From Eubacteriales bacterium (lineage in GTDB: Bacteria > Bacillota > Clostridia > Lachnospirales > Lachnospiraceae), in the NCBI GenBank assembly GCA_030524715.1, contig JAUNGB010000023.1, positions 1 to 58,515 on the forward strand: a stretch of 58,515 bases of DNA, given 5' to 3'. The notes beneath the pieces were generated by a model that had not been told where the DNA came from, did not search any database, and worked only from the letters and a program-made list of their open reading frames with translations. The position numbers and the translations under genes are program-made. This document shows positions 7,279-16,451 of the stretch, one piece after another; within the stretch, counting starts at the first letter, position 1; every line of letters begins with the position of its first letter.

Positions 7279-10200
7279 GTGAAAACAAGGAGGAAGTTAG
7301 GAAAAGGTCTGTCGTTTGTAATGGCGGCAGCGGTTACATTAAATTCTGCGGCTGTAGTACCTGTAGCTGCAGCAGATGAGACACTATGGATATCTGATTC
7401 AGAAGGCCTATTCTCTGATATGGAAGGTATGCCACAGACTACGGCAGCAGGGCAAAATGCAGCAGGAGAGGATATTACTGATAATTCAGTAAATGCTTTT
7501 ACTTCGGAACCAGCAGACGATGCGGCATTGGCTCAGAGTATAGCGTCAGAGGATGCAGCGGAAACGGATTTGTTCGGAACAGGTGATTTGAAACCGGCGC
7601 CAGCGGAGGTTAAAGGTGAATATCAATCTGTTTTTTTGGATCAATATCTTATCATAACAGTGGAACAAGGTAATGACTATGTGAAGGGAATTACGGAAAT
7701 AAAGGTCAATGATACGAATTTGGCTTCTACAGATTACAAATCATCTTTGTTTGGCTCAGACAAGTACTATTTGGATAAAGAAAATTCTAAAATATATTTT
7801 GACGGTAGTTCCGGAGGAGGTAAATATAAATTAGAAGAGGAAGATATTGTTACTATTGAAAGTGAAGGCTATGAAACTCTCAAATTGAAAGTAACCGGCT
7901 CCGGCTCTGGTTTTGGTGTGGAAGTTGTTCAGAAAGAGCCGGAAAAGAAACCTGCTCCGGAAGTAAGCGCTGAGAAAATAAGCGAAGGATTCAACAGTTT
8001 TTTAGCTATAAATGTATCGGATGAGGAATATGTGAGCGGCGTTGAGAGTGTCAGCATCAATGGAATGGAATGGCAAGAGGTAAGTTCAGAGATAAGCTTG
8101 TTTGGCTCAGACAAATATTACCTGAAACAAGACAGCTATCAGATATATTTTGACGGCAGCGGTTCAGGTGTGCTGAAAAAAGGAGACACAATTACTATTA
8201 GTAATTCGGCTTACAATGATTTAGTATTGACGGTAACAGGCGATGGAGAAGAGTTTGCTGTTGCACCGTATGACCCAGAGGTTAAGCAAGATACCCTGCA
8301 TGTTCGCCTGATCGGATCCTTTGAAAGTGCAATTACCGGACAGAAAGGATATGATGCCGTCAGCGGCGCTTCTACGTCTGTATCTACAAATAAAAACAGT
8401 AACGTATTCGTTCAGGCAGTTGTTTTACCTGATGGCCAGGAGCCGACAGAAGAGAGCTGGGCAGACCTGAATGATGTGGTTCGCGTAAATGCACAGAAGA
8501 CAAAGGTAAATATAGATACAGAAAATAGCGGTATGGCAGGAGTTTATTCTACATATGACAGTTCCCTGACGCTTTCCGGTACACCGAAAGAACCCGAAGA
8601 ATACTTTGTCAGCGTAACTGTTACTGATGAGAGTGGACGTACGGCAACCAGCAATAGCCTGAGCTTCAAAGTATATTCGGGAGATGAGAAACTGATCGAC
8701 CAGCTTACTCTGGCAAATTCAACACAGACAGCCGATGGGAAATATATGTATGATATGGAACCATGGGCAATAAAGAATTTCGGCGGAGAAAACGAGACAG
8801 TAACTGTCCCTAAGGACATTAAAGCGTGGTATGGCTCCCATACAAGCGGTACCTACGGAGAATTGGGATACGCAGTACAAGACGCCCCGGTACAGACTTT
8901 AATAGTTCCGGCCGGATGCAGTCTGACTTTTGTAAATATGAAGATTTTAAGCAGTGTGAAGATTGTAGTGGAGAACGGCGGTAAGCTGAATCTTCGTGAT
9001 TCTTCCCTGCATGGGCAGATTGAAGTAAATAATGGCGGAACCTTTTCCATGAATTATGACGATTATTCGGGAGAATTTCTAACGGGGTCTTCCATTAACG
9101 GACAGTTAATCCTCAATGACGGTGCAGTGCTGGAAAATTCCCTGATTTATTCTAATACTAATTTCCTTCCGAATGGAGACGAAGCGCGTCACAATACTGC
9201 GCCTGTTGTAGTGACAAACGGTAATGTGACAATACGGGGAGAGGTTTGCATAAGAGGCGATGAAGCGGCTACAGGTACGGACCCGAACACAGGAAAAAGT
9301 TATTCCGGACAGCCGGCATTGCAGGTGAATGGTAATTTGACAGTTGGGGATAGCTCGGTATTGGCAGTATATGGCGGTGGAAAAGATGCTACTACATCTG
9401 TTGGCGGTGATGCATTGATTCTTAATAATGGCACAATTACCGGAAGTGGGAAACTGATTGCTGTCGGCGGCAGTGGGAGCATGGATAATGGTGGAAATGC
9501 AGTGTCAGGAAATGGAGAGATTTCTGTTGCTGAAATTTATCTGGAAGGCGGAAATACTTATTTCCCTAAGTCCGGCAGTACTGCAGGAAAAGCTGTTACG
9601 GAAAATATTACGGTCTCTGACGAAACAAAAAATTACAAAAAAGATGGAAAAATCGTAAAAGATAACAGTGAAGAATACCCTCCTGAGACTTATTGGACTG
9701 ATATCACAAAGAAACCGGATTTGAACTCTTACGTGATACCTGAACCGACCGTTACTCCGACCCCAACACCTGCGGCTACTCCGGTACCGACCTCTGCTCC
9801 GACTCCGCTGCCTACGACTACTCCGGTACCTACGACTACTCCGGTACCGACTGCTGCTCCGACTCCAGTACCTACAACGCCGTCAATCCCGGTTTATCCA
9901 GGTACTCCCTCACAGCCCGGCGGAAGTACGACCACACCAGACGGTATTGTGATAGGAAGTGACGGAACCATTACACTGCCGGATGGTACGCAATTGAAAC
10001 CGGATGATAAAGGCAATAAACCTTCAGTTGATAAAGACGGCAATGTTACGGATGTGAACGGAACAGTTATCCGGGCGGATGGAATTATTATTCTTCCGGG
10101 CGCGGATTTAAATTCTACAGCAGATGATACCAAGGTAGAACAGGGTACAGGAATCAGCAAACCAGTATACGATCCTAAGACGGGAAGTGTTACCACAGAC

Positions 10201-11034
10201 AATGGCAATAAGGTGACTCAGCCGGGAGGAAATATTGTAATAACATCTGCCGGAGCTGTTGTGAAGCCTGATGGAACGATCAATGAGACAGATGGGACGA
10301 TCATCGCGCCGGATGGAACGGCTACAAAACCCGACGGAACTATCATTGATGCGGACGGAACCATCCATAATACGGACGGCAGCGTCCAGACTTCTGATGG
10401 GACCTACCTTATTCCCGCAACTCCATGGCTGGAAAGAGCGGAGGTTTCGGTTTTCGGCAATCAGGTAAAGGCTGTTTTAGCGGGAACTGTTAATGGAGCT
10501 CAGGGATATGATTACGTTATCAGCGAGAATATTGATTGTATCAAAGACAAAGACTATCTTGCACGGAGTAAAAATATTCTTTTAACAAAAACAAGCTTCC
10601 GCTATATTCCGGCAGGTACATATTATGTATACTGCCATGCATGGATTCGCGGTGCGGATGGTAAAAAGATATTCGGAAATTGGTCCAACTATAAAACTGT
10701 GACAGTAACAGCGACCACTCCGGCAACACCGAAAATTGCCAGCGTGAAAATAAAGGGAAAAAATGTCACGGTTACTTATACTCAGTGCGAGGATGCGGCA
10801 GGATATGACATTGTTCTTGGAAACAGTGCAAAGAAGGTTTATGGAGAAACTCGTCCTGTAGATTACGGAGACAATGTAAAGAAAGTAAAAAGTGGAAACA
10901 CTGTGACGATTACTTTTAAAAATGTAAAATCAGGGGTTTACTATACAGGTCTTCACGCATGGAACAGAACCAGTGAAAATGGAACGAAAGTTTTCAGCCC
11001 CTGGTCTGATCTGAAGAAAATAAGAGTGAAATAA
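7279..11034 (+). CDS. large secreted repeat protein with DUF1533-like pair and xDGTIxx heptads
   Basis: A 1251-residue exported protein of unknown function. Residues 1-32 form a signal peptide ending PVAAADE. Two related ~100-residue units follow (about 115-215 and 225-328). Both contain SLFGSDKYYL...IYFDGS and resemble, by eye, the DUF1533 surface domain. Residues ~340-480 look Ig-like. About 550-800 is glycine/asparagine-rich and may form a beta-helix (NGGKLNLRDSSLHG). A Pro/Thr linker spans about 820-880. DGT-rich repeats follow, ending with seven consecutive heptads at 997-1045. Two C-terminal fibronectin-like units come last. No LPXTG motif or wall-binding repeats are visible, so its attachment is unclear. 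The start is GTG after AAAGGGG. Confidence 0.8.
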   Translation: MKTRRKLGKGLSFVMAAAVTLNSAAVVPVAAADETLWISDSEGLFSDMEGMPQTTAAGQNAAGEDITDNSVNAFTSEPADDAALAQSIASEDAAETDLFGTGDLKPAPAEVKGEYQSVFLDQYLIITVEQGNDYVKGITEIKVNDTNLASTDYKSSLFGSDKYYLDKENSKIYFDGSSGGGKYKLEEEDIVTIESEGYETLKLKVTGSGSGFGVEVVQKEPEKKPAPEVSAEKISEGFNSFLAINVSDEEYVSGVESVSINGMEWQEVSSEISLFGSDKYYLKQDSYQIYFDGSGSGVLKKGDTITISNSAYNDLVLTVTGDGEEFAVAPYDPEVKQDTLHVRLIGSFESAITGQKGYDAVSGASTSVSTNKNSNVFVQAVVLPDGQEPTEESWADLNDVVRVNAQKTKVNIDTENSGMAGVYSTYDSSLTLSGTPKEPEEYFVSVTVTDESGRTATSNSLSFKVYSGDEKLIDQLTLANSTQTADGKYMYDMEPWAIKNFGGENETVTVPKDIKAWYGSHTSGTYGELGYAVQDAPVQTLIVPAGCSLTFVNMKILSSVKIVVENGGKLNLRDSSLHGQIEVNNGGTFSMNYDDYSGEFLTGSSINGQLILNDGAVLENSLIYSNTNFLPNGDEARHNTAPVVVTNGNVTIRGEVCIRGDEAATGTDPNTGKSYSGQPALQVNGNLTVGDSSVLAVYGGGKDATTSVGGDALILNNGTITGSGKLIAVGGSGSMDNGGNAVSGNGEISVAEIYLEGGNTYFPKSGSTAGKAVTENITVSDETKNYKKDGKIVKDNSEEYPPETYWTDITKKPDLNSYVIPEPTVTPTPTPAATPVPTSAPTPLPTTTPVPTTTPVPTAAPTPVPTTPSIPVYPGTPSQPGGSTTTPDGIVIGSDGTITLPDGTQLKPDDKGNKPSVDKDGNVTDVNGTVIRADGIIILPGADLNSTADDTKVEQGTGISKPVYDPKTGSVTTDNGNKVTQPGGNIVITSAGAVVKPDGTINETDGTIIAPDGTATKPDGTIIDADGTIHNTDGSVQTSDGTYLIPATPWLERAEVSVFGNQVKAVLAGTVNGAQGYDYVISENIDCIKDKDYLARSKNILLTKTSFRYIPAGTYYVYCHAWIRGADGKKIFGNWSNYKTVTVTATTPATPKIASVKIKGKNVTVTYTQCEDAAGYDIVLGNSAKKVYGETRPVDYGDNVKKVKSGNTVTITFKNVKSGVYYTGLHAWNRTSENGTKVFSPWSDLKKIRVK

Positions 11035-11045
11035 AAAAAGTAAGT

Positions 11046-11078
11046 GTTACTGTTTGCACCGTAAGTATGAACAGTAAC
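11046..11078 (-). repeat. 33-nt dispersed hairpin repeat, copy 1 (reverse orientation)
   Basis: Arms GTTACTGTT and AACAGTAAC with a 15-base centre. The centre matches the other copies when read on the minus strand. Confidence 0.75.
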
Positions 11079-11082
11079 AAGT

Positions 11083-11116
11083 AAGGGGACGGCTGTAAAA
11101 GCAAGCCGTCCCCTTT
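11083..11116. terminator. strong GC hairpin terminator after surface protein gene
   Basis: An 11-bp stem AAGGGGACGGC/GCCGTCCCCTT around an 11-base loop, followed by a short T run. It directly follows dispersed repeat copy 1. Confidence 0.65.
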
Positions 11117-11117
11117 G

Positions 11118-11147
11118 TTGACGCAGAAGAAATCATTATGGTATAAT
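11118..11147 (+). promoter_or_regulatory. SigA promoter of GNAT gene
   Basis: TTGACG (11118-11123), an 18-base spacer, and TATAAT (11142-11147). Confidence 0.7.
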
Positions 11148-11250
11148 GCATATATTTATTCTGCATTATAAGAGCAGAATACAGGAAGTGAAGAATAGAT
11201 ATTCGCTATTATATTTGTTGTCATATGTCAGGAAAGGGTATTGTGAGTGG

Positions 11251-11841
11251 ATGAACAGAGAAGGAATAAAAATACGGATAGCCCGGCCGCAGGATGCGGA
11301 GGCTTTGCTTAAAATTTACGCGCCGTATGTTACGGATACGGCAATTACTTTTGAATATGATGTTCCTTCGGTTCAGGAATTTGCAGATAGAATCTGTAAA
11401 ATTCAAAAGAAATATCCGTATCTGGCAGCAGAGGAAGACGGACAGGTGGTTGGCTATGCCTATGCGGGAGCTTTTCACGCACGTGCCGCTTATGAATGGG
11501 CAGTAGAAACTTCTATTTACGTGGACAAAGCGAAAAAAGGTATGGGGATCGGCAGTACCCTGTATGAGGCTTTAGAGAAGTGCTTATCTGCGCAGGGAAT
11601 TTTAAATCTGAATGCCTGTATTGCCTGCCCCCGGGAAGAAGATGAATATCTGACGAAGGACAGTATTTATTTTCATGAGCATTGTGGCTATCGACTGGTA
11701 GGGGAGTTCCGGCTTTGCGGTTATAAATTTAACCGCTGGTACAATATGGTGTGGATGGAGAAACATATTGGAACTCATATGGAGTGCCAGCCGAAAATAA
11801 AGGCTTTTGATGAAATCAGAGAAAATCTTCCTTATCAGTGA
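11251..11841 (+). CDS. GNAT N-acetyltransferase, phosphinothricin-acetyltransferase-like
   Basis: A 196-residue acetyl-CoA-dependent N-acetyltransferase. Typical of the Pat-like subgroup are IRIARPQDAEALLKIYAPYV at the N-terminus, GYAYAGAFHARAAYEWAVETSIYVD in the middle, and an acetyl-CoA loop KKGMGIGSTLYEAL. Family members acetylate phosphinothricin, methionine sulfoximine or similar amines, but this substrate is not known. The ATG at 11251 is chosen because the family's N-terminal strand starts there. The frame continues upstream to 11146, into the -10 box, which makes the longer form impossible from this promoter. Confidence 0.85.
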   Translation: MNREGIKIRIARPQDAEALLKIYAPYVTDTAITFEYDVPSVQEFADRICKIQKKYPYLAAEEDGQVVGYAYAGAFHARAAYEWAVETSIYVDKAKKGMGIGSTLYEALEKCLSAQGILNLNACIACPREEDEYLTKDSIYFHEHCGYRLVGEFRLCGYKFNRWYNMVWMEKHIGTHMECQPKIKAFDEIRENLPYQ

Positions 11842-11848
11842 AAAGGAG

Positions 11849-11876
11849 TGGTTACTGTTCATACTATGAATAATCG
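11849..11876 (+). repeat. degenerate half copy of the 33-nt dispersed repeat
   Basis: GTTACTGTTCATACT matches the left arm and part of the centre of copy 1 (read in reverse), but the right arm is missing. It lies just after the GNAT gene. Confidence 0.4.
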
Positions 11877-11907
11877 GTGTTTTGCGGCAATAAGATGTAC
11901 TATTCTT

Positions 11908-11936
11908 TTGACATTGATAAATGGATAGTGTAAAAT
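11908..11936 (+). promoter_or_regulatory. SigA promoter of membrane/protease operon
   Basis: TTGACA (11908-11913), a 17-base spacer, and TAAAAT (11931-11936). It lies 25 bases before the first start codon of the four-gene operon. Confidence 0.75.
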
Positions 11937-11960
11937 CGGTTACAAGGGAGGTGAGAGAGA

Positions 11961-12521
11961 TTGCAGGAACGTCCAGAAGAAGCAGTCAAGAGGATCAGCA
12001 GGGAAGAATATGAACGGGAAATTGCACAGTTAAAATACTGTCTGGAAATAGGAAAAGAAGCTTATGCACAGGAAAACACCAGGACGGAGACATTGAAAAT
12101 GAGGACGGAGAACATCGTGAAATACAGCACTGTCTTTGTTGCGATTGCAAACCTGGTTGTTTCACTTGTGGATAAGGGAGCGTTAGGGGTAAGTGTATCA
12201 TTGCCTGTAAAGGCGCTCTATATCGGGCTGATGGCAGCAATCATTGTCTGCATTATATTGGCGCTTATTGCACAGCGTCCAGTGCTTACGGAAATGTTTC
12301 CGGATGGGGTGTGGATGCTGGAAGAAGTCCGTTCACACCAGGATGAATACCAATATGAAAATGAACGTATTTATGAGCTGGTCCTGAGATATGCAGGCAG
12401 AACGAGAGTCATGAAAAAGAATAATGATACCTCTTTTAAACTGGTGACTGCTTCCTATGTTTTGTATATTCTCTCCATCATATTATTGGCAGTTTTGCTG
12501 GTTGTTACGTTAAATGTATAG
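11961..12521 (+). CDS. three-helix membrane protein with coiled-coil N-terminus
   Basis: A 186-residue protein of unknown function. Residues 10-50 are charged and predicted helical or coiled. Two adjacent membrane helices follow at about 57-75 and 83-105. A charged cytoplasmic stretch (DEYQYENERIYELVLRYAGR) leads to a third helix at about 163-184. The layout, with KMRTENIVKY before helix 1 and NNDTSFKLVTASY before helix 3, is reminiscent of SLATT/Pycsar-type membrane effectors. That is a similarity of form only. The start is TTG, placed 8 bases after GGGAGGTGA. It is the first gene of a four-gene operon ending at 14323. Confidence 0.7.
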   Translation: MQERPEEAVKRISREEYEREIAQLKYCLEIGKEAYAQENTRTETLKMRTENIVKYSTVFVAIANLVVSLVDKGALGVSVSLPVKALYIGLMAAIIVCIILALIAQRPVLTEMFPDGVWMLEEVRSHQDEYQYENERIYELVLRYAGRTRVMKKNNDTSFKLVTASYVLYILSIILLAVLLVVTLNV

Positions 12522-12535
12522 GAGAGGGAGAAAAC

Positions 12536-12715
12536 ATGGAGAGTACCAGGAAAGCGATGGAAAAGGAAGGCACCGTATCAGAAAGTACGGAAGAAACAGA
12601 ATCAATGAAAGAAGAAAGCTACCCGTCTGTTTTTTTAAACCGGAACCCATCTAAGGACTTGAAAAAACTCAGAGGAAAAGGGAGAAGTTTTCAGGCAAAT
12701 AAAAACGAACGATAG
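12536..12715 (+). CDS. 59-residue charged protein, unknown
   Basis: A small ORF with ATG preceded by GGAGAGGGAG. The N-terminal half is acidic (many Glu, Ser, Thr) and the C-terminal half basic (NPSKDLKKLRGKGRSFQ). There is no signal peptide or membrane helix and no family I recognise. It lies 14 bases after the membrane protein gene and 10 bases before the next small ORF of identical length. It may be an adaptor, regulator or substrate of the protease-like protein encoded two genes on. Confidence 0.6.
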   Translation: MESTRKAMEKEGTVSESTEETESMKEESYPSVFLNRNPSKDLKKLRGKGRSFQANKNER

Positions 12716-12725
12716 GAAAAAAATT

Positions 12726-12905
12726 ATGACAAGATTGAAATATGACGTAGCAGATAGGGAAATGAGGGAAGCATTGCAGAAAGGCATGGCTGACTACAAA
12801 AAGACAGCAGAGGATCGGTCTGCGGCTATAAAGAATGACAGGGCTGCCGGTACCCACGGAAAGAAATCTGATTTACGGAAACTGGCAGCGTTTGGCAGGG
12901 TTTAA
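12726..12905 (+). CDS. second 59-residue charged protein, unknown
   Basis: Begins MTRLKYDVADREMREALQ and is helical and charged, ending KLAAFGRV. Its ribosome binding site is AGGAAAAAA, of moderate strength. The stop overlaps the start of the next gene by one base (TAATG), a classic coupling arrangement that ties its translation to the protease-like gene. It shares its length but no clear sequence with the preceding small ORF. Function is unknown. Confidence 0.6.
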   Translation: MTRLKYDVADREMREALQKGMADYKKTAEDRSAAIKNDRAAGTHGKKSDLRKLAAFGRV

Positions 12906-14323
12906 TGAGAAACTTTTTATTTAAAGAGTTTTGCGCTCCTAATCTGGGCGCGGATATCATGGAAGTTGTGGCTTTTGACAGCGAGGAGCGGGAAAGCCTT
13001 GTGCCGGATATCCCAAAATACATCATTCCCAGATTAAAAATTTTTTGTGGTCAAACTACTATCTACTACATTTTTGAAAATGAATATATTGAAACAGAAT
13101 GGAAAGATATGATCAGTGTCCATTATATTAATACATCATATCAGACCAAAAGAACGGTAATGAGAGTGCATTTGTTCCGCCGGGAGGAAATGTGTGAAGA
13201 AGCATATCTGGGTTTCTTTACACTAAGAAGCATCAATGATGTTGACCTCATGCTTTCTTATGTATATCCGAACTGGAAGAACATAGCTTCTGATCTGCCG
13301 GAGAAAAGTTATATCATGACATATAAGAAAAGCGTACATATTTGCGGAACGGAGTTACATATGTACACGTATCCTTTATATGTGCAGGATTCTGCAGTTA
13401 CGAGCTGCTCCCATGCCAGTATGATAGCAATGTCAAAATATCTGAAGGGAAAATACCATTATCAGTGCATCCGGATATTTGACATGAATGACAGTTATAC
13501 TTATGGGAAGAAAAAGATTTATCCAACCCTGGGGCTGGACCCGCTTCAGATGCTGGAGATTTTAGATTCAAATGGGATTTTTGTCGATTACAAAACGTAT
13601 AGTGACGCAATGCAGAAAGCCGTGAAAGCACATATAGATTTCTGCATTGAAAGCGCAATGCCGGTGTTGCTTGGGATCCATATAAGGAATCAAGGAGAGG
13701 TTGCCGAGCATGTGATCCAGATTGTCGGGCACACTTTAGACTCGGAGGGGGAGAAAAATTACATCATTTATGATGATTCAGGCTATTATACTTCATACAG
13801 GAATCATGCCAAAGCAGGCTCCTTTGTCGATATCATCACATGGAAGGAAATGAAGCAGCTTCTGTCGGAAGGCAAAGACTACGAGTGTGGTTTCATTATG
13901 TATCCGATACATGAAAAAGTTTATATCTTGTATGATGAACTTCGGAGGCGGCATTTAAAAAGCTTTTTTGACCACATAAGCGGAACAGACGAAGAAGTTC
14001 AGAAAAAGACCAGGATACTGCTTGTTGATAATAACCTTGTGAAAGAATACCTGAATGACCTTATACTAAAAGAAAAGAAGGAGCACGATGAAACGGAAGA
14101 CGATATAGAATATGAAAGAATAGTTGAAGAAGAAGCCGGACGTTTGCTGAGGCAGAATCTCCCCCATTATATATGGGTATTGGAAGTGGACAATGGAAAC
14201 GGAAAACGGAGCCTGATATTGGCGGACCCGACACTTAATTCAGCCACAAGAAAAAATATTCTTTTATCGTCCGCAGTTTTTACTGTTACAGAAGGATTTT
14301 CGTTGCTGAATGATTTTGACTGA
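12905..14323 (+). CDS. papain-like (C39-type fold) cysteine protease-like protein
   Basis: A 472-residue cytoplasmic-looking protein. The middle part has the order expected of a papain-like hydrolase: Gln161 and Cys168 in QDSAVTSCSHASMIAMSKYL, His269 in AEHVIQIVGH, and Asp290 in YIIYDDSGYY. This matches the oxyanion Gln, nucleophile, general base and orienting acid seen in C39-like peptidases. The first ~150 residues and the C-terminal ~130 (with a strongly acidic helix KKEHDETEDDIEYERIVEEE) match nothing I know. There is no transporter domain and no export signal, so it is not an ordinary bacteriocin-processing exporter. Translation is coupled to the upstream 59-residue ORF. Confidence 0.65.
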   Translation: MRNFLFKEFCAPNLGADIMEVVAFDSEERESLVPDIPKYIIPRLKIFCGQTTIYYIFENEYIETEWKDMISVHYINTSYQTKRTVMRVHLFRREEMCEEAYLGFFTLRSINDVDLMLSYVYPNWKNIASDLPEKSYIMTYKKSVHICGTELHMYTYPLYVQDSAVTSCSHASMIAMSKYLKGKYHYQCIRIFDMNDSYTYGKKKIYPTLGLDPLQMLEILDSNGIFVDYKTYSDAMQKAVKAHIDFCIESAMPVLLGIHIRNQGEVAEHVIQIVGHTLDSEGEKNYIIYDDSGYYTSYRNHAKAGSFVDIITWKEMKQLLSEGKDYECGFIMYPIHEKVYILYDELRRRHLKSFFDHISGTDEEVQKKTRILLVDNNLVKEYLNDLILKEKKEHDETEDDIEYERIVEEEAGRLLRQNLPHYIWVLEVDNGNGKRSLILADPTLNSATRKNILLSSAVFTVTEGFSLLNDFD

Positions 14324-14328
14324 GTTTT

Positions 14329-14368
14329 AAAGAACAGAAGAAATCCGTGTGGCTTTAGATGCGCGGTT
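14329..14368 (+). repeat. ~40-nt dispersed RNA-like element, copy 1
   Basis: AAAGAACAGAAGAAAT followed by a hairpin CGTGTG (14346-14351), loop GCTTTAGA and TGCGCG (14360-14365), then GTTC. The second copy at 32360-32399 has CGCGCA in the left arm. The differences all keep pairing through G-U. Confidence 0.6.
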
Positions 14369-14412
14369 CCGTGGATTGAAACAAAGAACTAAATACAGAA
14401 AAACAGCCGAAA

Positions 14413-14457
14413 GGCAGGAATTTTGCAGAAATGCCCGTTTCCTGCCTTCCTTTTTTG
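14413..14457 (+). terminator. intrinsic terminator after protease-like operon
   Basis: An 8-bp stem GGCAGGAA (14413-14420) / TTCCTGCC (14439-14446), followed by TTCCTTTTTT. The rest of the 290-base gap holds the dispersed element and the lepA promoter. Confidence 0.75.
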
Positions 14458-14529
14458 GAGAAAAGCAAATTGAATGCAGATAAGAACCAGATGTCTCGGA
14501 AAATATTATAAGATAAATCGAATAGATGT

Positions 14530-14558
14530 TTGCTTTTTCTTTTATTATATGGTATGAT
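14530..14558 (+). promoter_or_regulatory. SigA-type promoter of lepA
   Basis: TTGCTT, a 17-base spacer, and TATGAT. The leader ends in AGGAGGAGCTCCT, where the ribosome binding site itself lies in a short palindrome. Confidence 0.6.
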
Positions 14559-14613
14559 GAACCTAAAATGAGAATGAAAGTATAGATTTGAGATAAGAGG
14601 AGGAGCTCCTGGA

Positions 14614-16422
14614 ATGACAGACCAGAGTAAAATTCGAAATTTTTGTATTATAGCACATATCGACCATGGGAAATCAACCCTGGCAGACAGAATTATTGAG
14701 AAAACCGGACTTTTGACAGAGCGTGAGATGCAGGCGCAGATTCTGGATAATATGGATCTGGAGCGGGAGAGAGGGATCACCATTAAGTCTCAGGCGGTGC
14801 GTATCATTTATAAGGCCAAAGACGGGGAGGAATATATTTTCAACCTGATCGATACCCCGGGGCATGTTGATTTTAATTACGAGGTATCCAGAAGCCTTGC
14901 CGCCTGCGACGGAGCGATTCTGGTTGTTGACGCGGCGCAGGGTATCGAGGCACAAACGCTTGCCAATGTATATCTGGCGCTGGACCATGATCTTGATGTT
15001 CTTCCGGTCATCAACAAGATCGACCTGCCAAGCGCGGATCCCCAGCGCGTTATCAATGAGATCGAGGATGTGATCGGGCTGGAAGCGCAGGATGCTCCGC
15101 AGATTTCAGCAAAGACAGGCATTAATATAGAAGAAGTCCTGGAGCAGATCGTGGAAAAGATTCCAGCTCCCGACGGCGATGCGGATGCGCCTTTGAAGGC
15201 GTTGATCTTCGATTCCGTCTATGATCCTTATAAAGGCGTAATTGTTTTCTGCCGTTTAATGGACGGGCGTGTAAAAAAGGGAACCCCCATCCGCATGATG
15301 GCCACCGGATTTAAGGCTGAGGTTGTGGAAGTCGGTTATTTCGGCGCGGGACAGTTTATTCCCTGTGACGAGCTGACCGCAGGCATGGTTGGATATATTA
15401 CTGCAAGTATTAAGAATGTCCGTGACACCCGTGTGGGAGATACTGTTACGGATGATTCACGCCCCTGCGCAGAGGCGCTTCCCGGTTATAAGAAGGTCAA
15501 TCCTATGGTCTACTGCGGCCTGTATCCGGCAGACGGCGCGAAATACGGCGACCTTCGCGATGCGCTGGAAAAGCTGCAGCTCAATGACGCCTCTCTGTTT
15601 TATGAGCCGGAAACCTCCGTTGCGCTGGGCTTCGGTTTCCGATGCGGCTTCCTTGGACTGCTCCATCTGGAGATTATCCAGGAGCGTCTGGAACGGGAAT
15701 ATAACCTGGATCTGGTAACCACAGCCCCCAGCGTTATTTATAAGGTGCATAAGACCAACGGGGAAGTGATCGATCTGACGAACCCTACCAACCTTCCGGA
15801 TCCGTCAGAAATTGAATATATGGAAGAACCGATGGTGAATGCAGAGATTATGGTAACTACGGAATTTATCGGCGCGATCATGGATCTCTGCCAGGAACGC
15901 CGGGGACAATACATCGGTATGGATTATATGGAAGAAACCCGTGCGCTGTTAAAGTATAAACTGCCGCTGAATGAAATTATTTACGACTTTTTTGACGCGC
16001 TGAAATCCCGTTCCAGAGGCTATGCTTCTCTGGACTATGAATTATGCGGCTACGAGCGCAGCGAGCTTGTGAAGCTGGATATTCTTGTAAATAAGGAGGA
16101 GGTGGATGCCCTGTCCTTTATTGTACACGGGGAAACCGCTTATGAACGCGGGCGCAGAATGTGCGAAAAATTAAAGGACGAGATTCCCCGCCAGCTTTTT
16201 GAGATTCCTATTCAGGCAGCGATCGGCAGTAAGATCATTGCAAGAGAAACAGTTAAGGCCATGCGTAAGGATGTGCTTGCCAAGTGTTACGGCGGCGACA
16301 TTACCCGTAAGAAGAAGCTTCTCGAGAAACAGAAGGAGGGTAAGAAACGTATGCGTCAGGTAGGCAACGTGGAAATCCCGCAGAAAGCATTTATGAGTGT
16401 GCTGAAGCTGGACGATAAATAG
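14614..16422 (+). CDS. lepA: elongation factor 4 (LepA) GTPase
   Basis: A ribosome-bound GTPase that back-translocates or remodels stalled ribosomes. The 602-residue length is standard. The G motifs are [10 protein letters not shown] (G1), RGITIKS (G2), DTPGHVDF (G3), NKIDLP (G4) and SAKTG (G5). They are followed by the beta-barrel domain, two alpha/beta domains, and the LepA-specific C-terminal domain with [24 protein letters not shown]. The ATG has AGGAGGAG upstream. It is followed directly by the lipoprotein gene and hemW, likely as one transcript. Confidence 0.98.
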   Translation: MTDQSKIRNFCIIAHIDHGKSTLADRIIEKTGLLTEREMQAQILDNMDLERERGITIKSQAVRIIYKAKDGEEYIFNLIDTPGHVDFNYEVSRSLAACDGAILVVDAAQGIEAQTLANVYLALDHDLDVLPVINKIDLPSADPQRVINEIEDVIGLEAQDAPQISAKTGINIEEVLEQIVEKIPAPDGDADAPLKALIFDSVYDPYKGVIVFCRLMDGRVKKGTPIRMMATGFKAEVVEVGYFGAGQFIPCDELTAGMVGYITASIKNVRDTRVGDTVTDDSRPCAEALPGYKKVNPMVYCGLYPADGAKYGDLRDALEKLQLNDASLFYEPETSVALGFGFRCGFLGLLHLEIIQERLEREYNLDLVTTAPSVIYKVHKTNGEVIDLTNPTNLPDPSEIEYMEEPMVNAEIMVTTEFIGAIMDLCQERRGQYIGMDYMEETRALLKYKLPLNEIIYDFFDALKSRSRGYASLDYELCGYERSELVKLDILVNKEEVDALSFIVHGETAYERGRRMCEKLKDEIPRQLFEIPIQAAIGSKIIARETVKAMRKDVLAKCYGGDITRKKKLLEKQKEGKKRMRQVGNVEIPQKAFMSVLKLDDK

Positions 16423-16451
16423 ACAGGCAGTTCATAATGGAGAGTGAAGCT

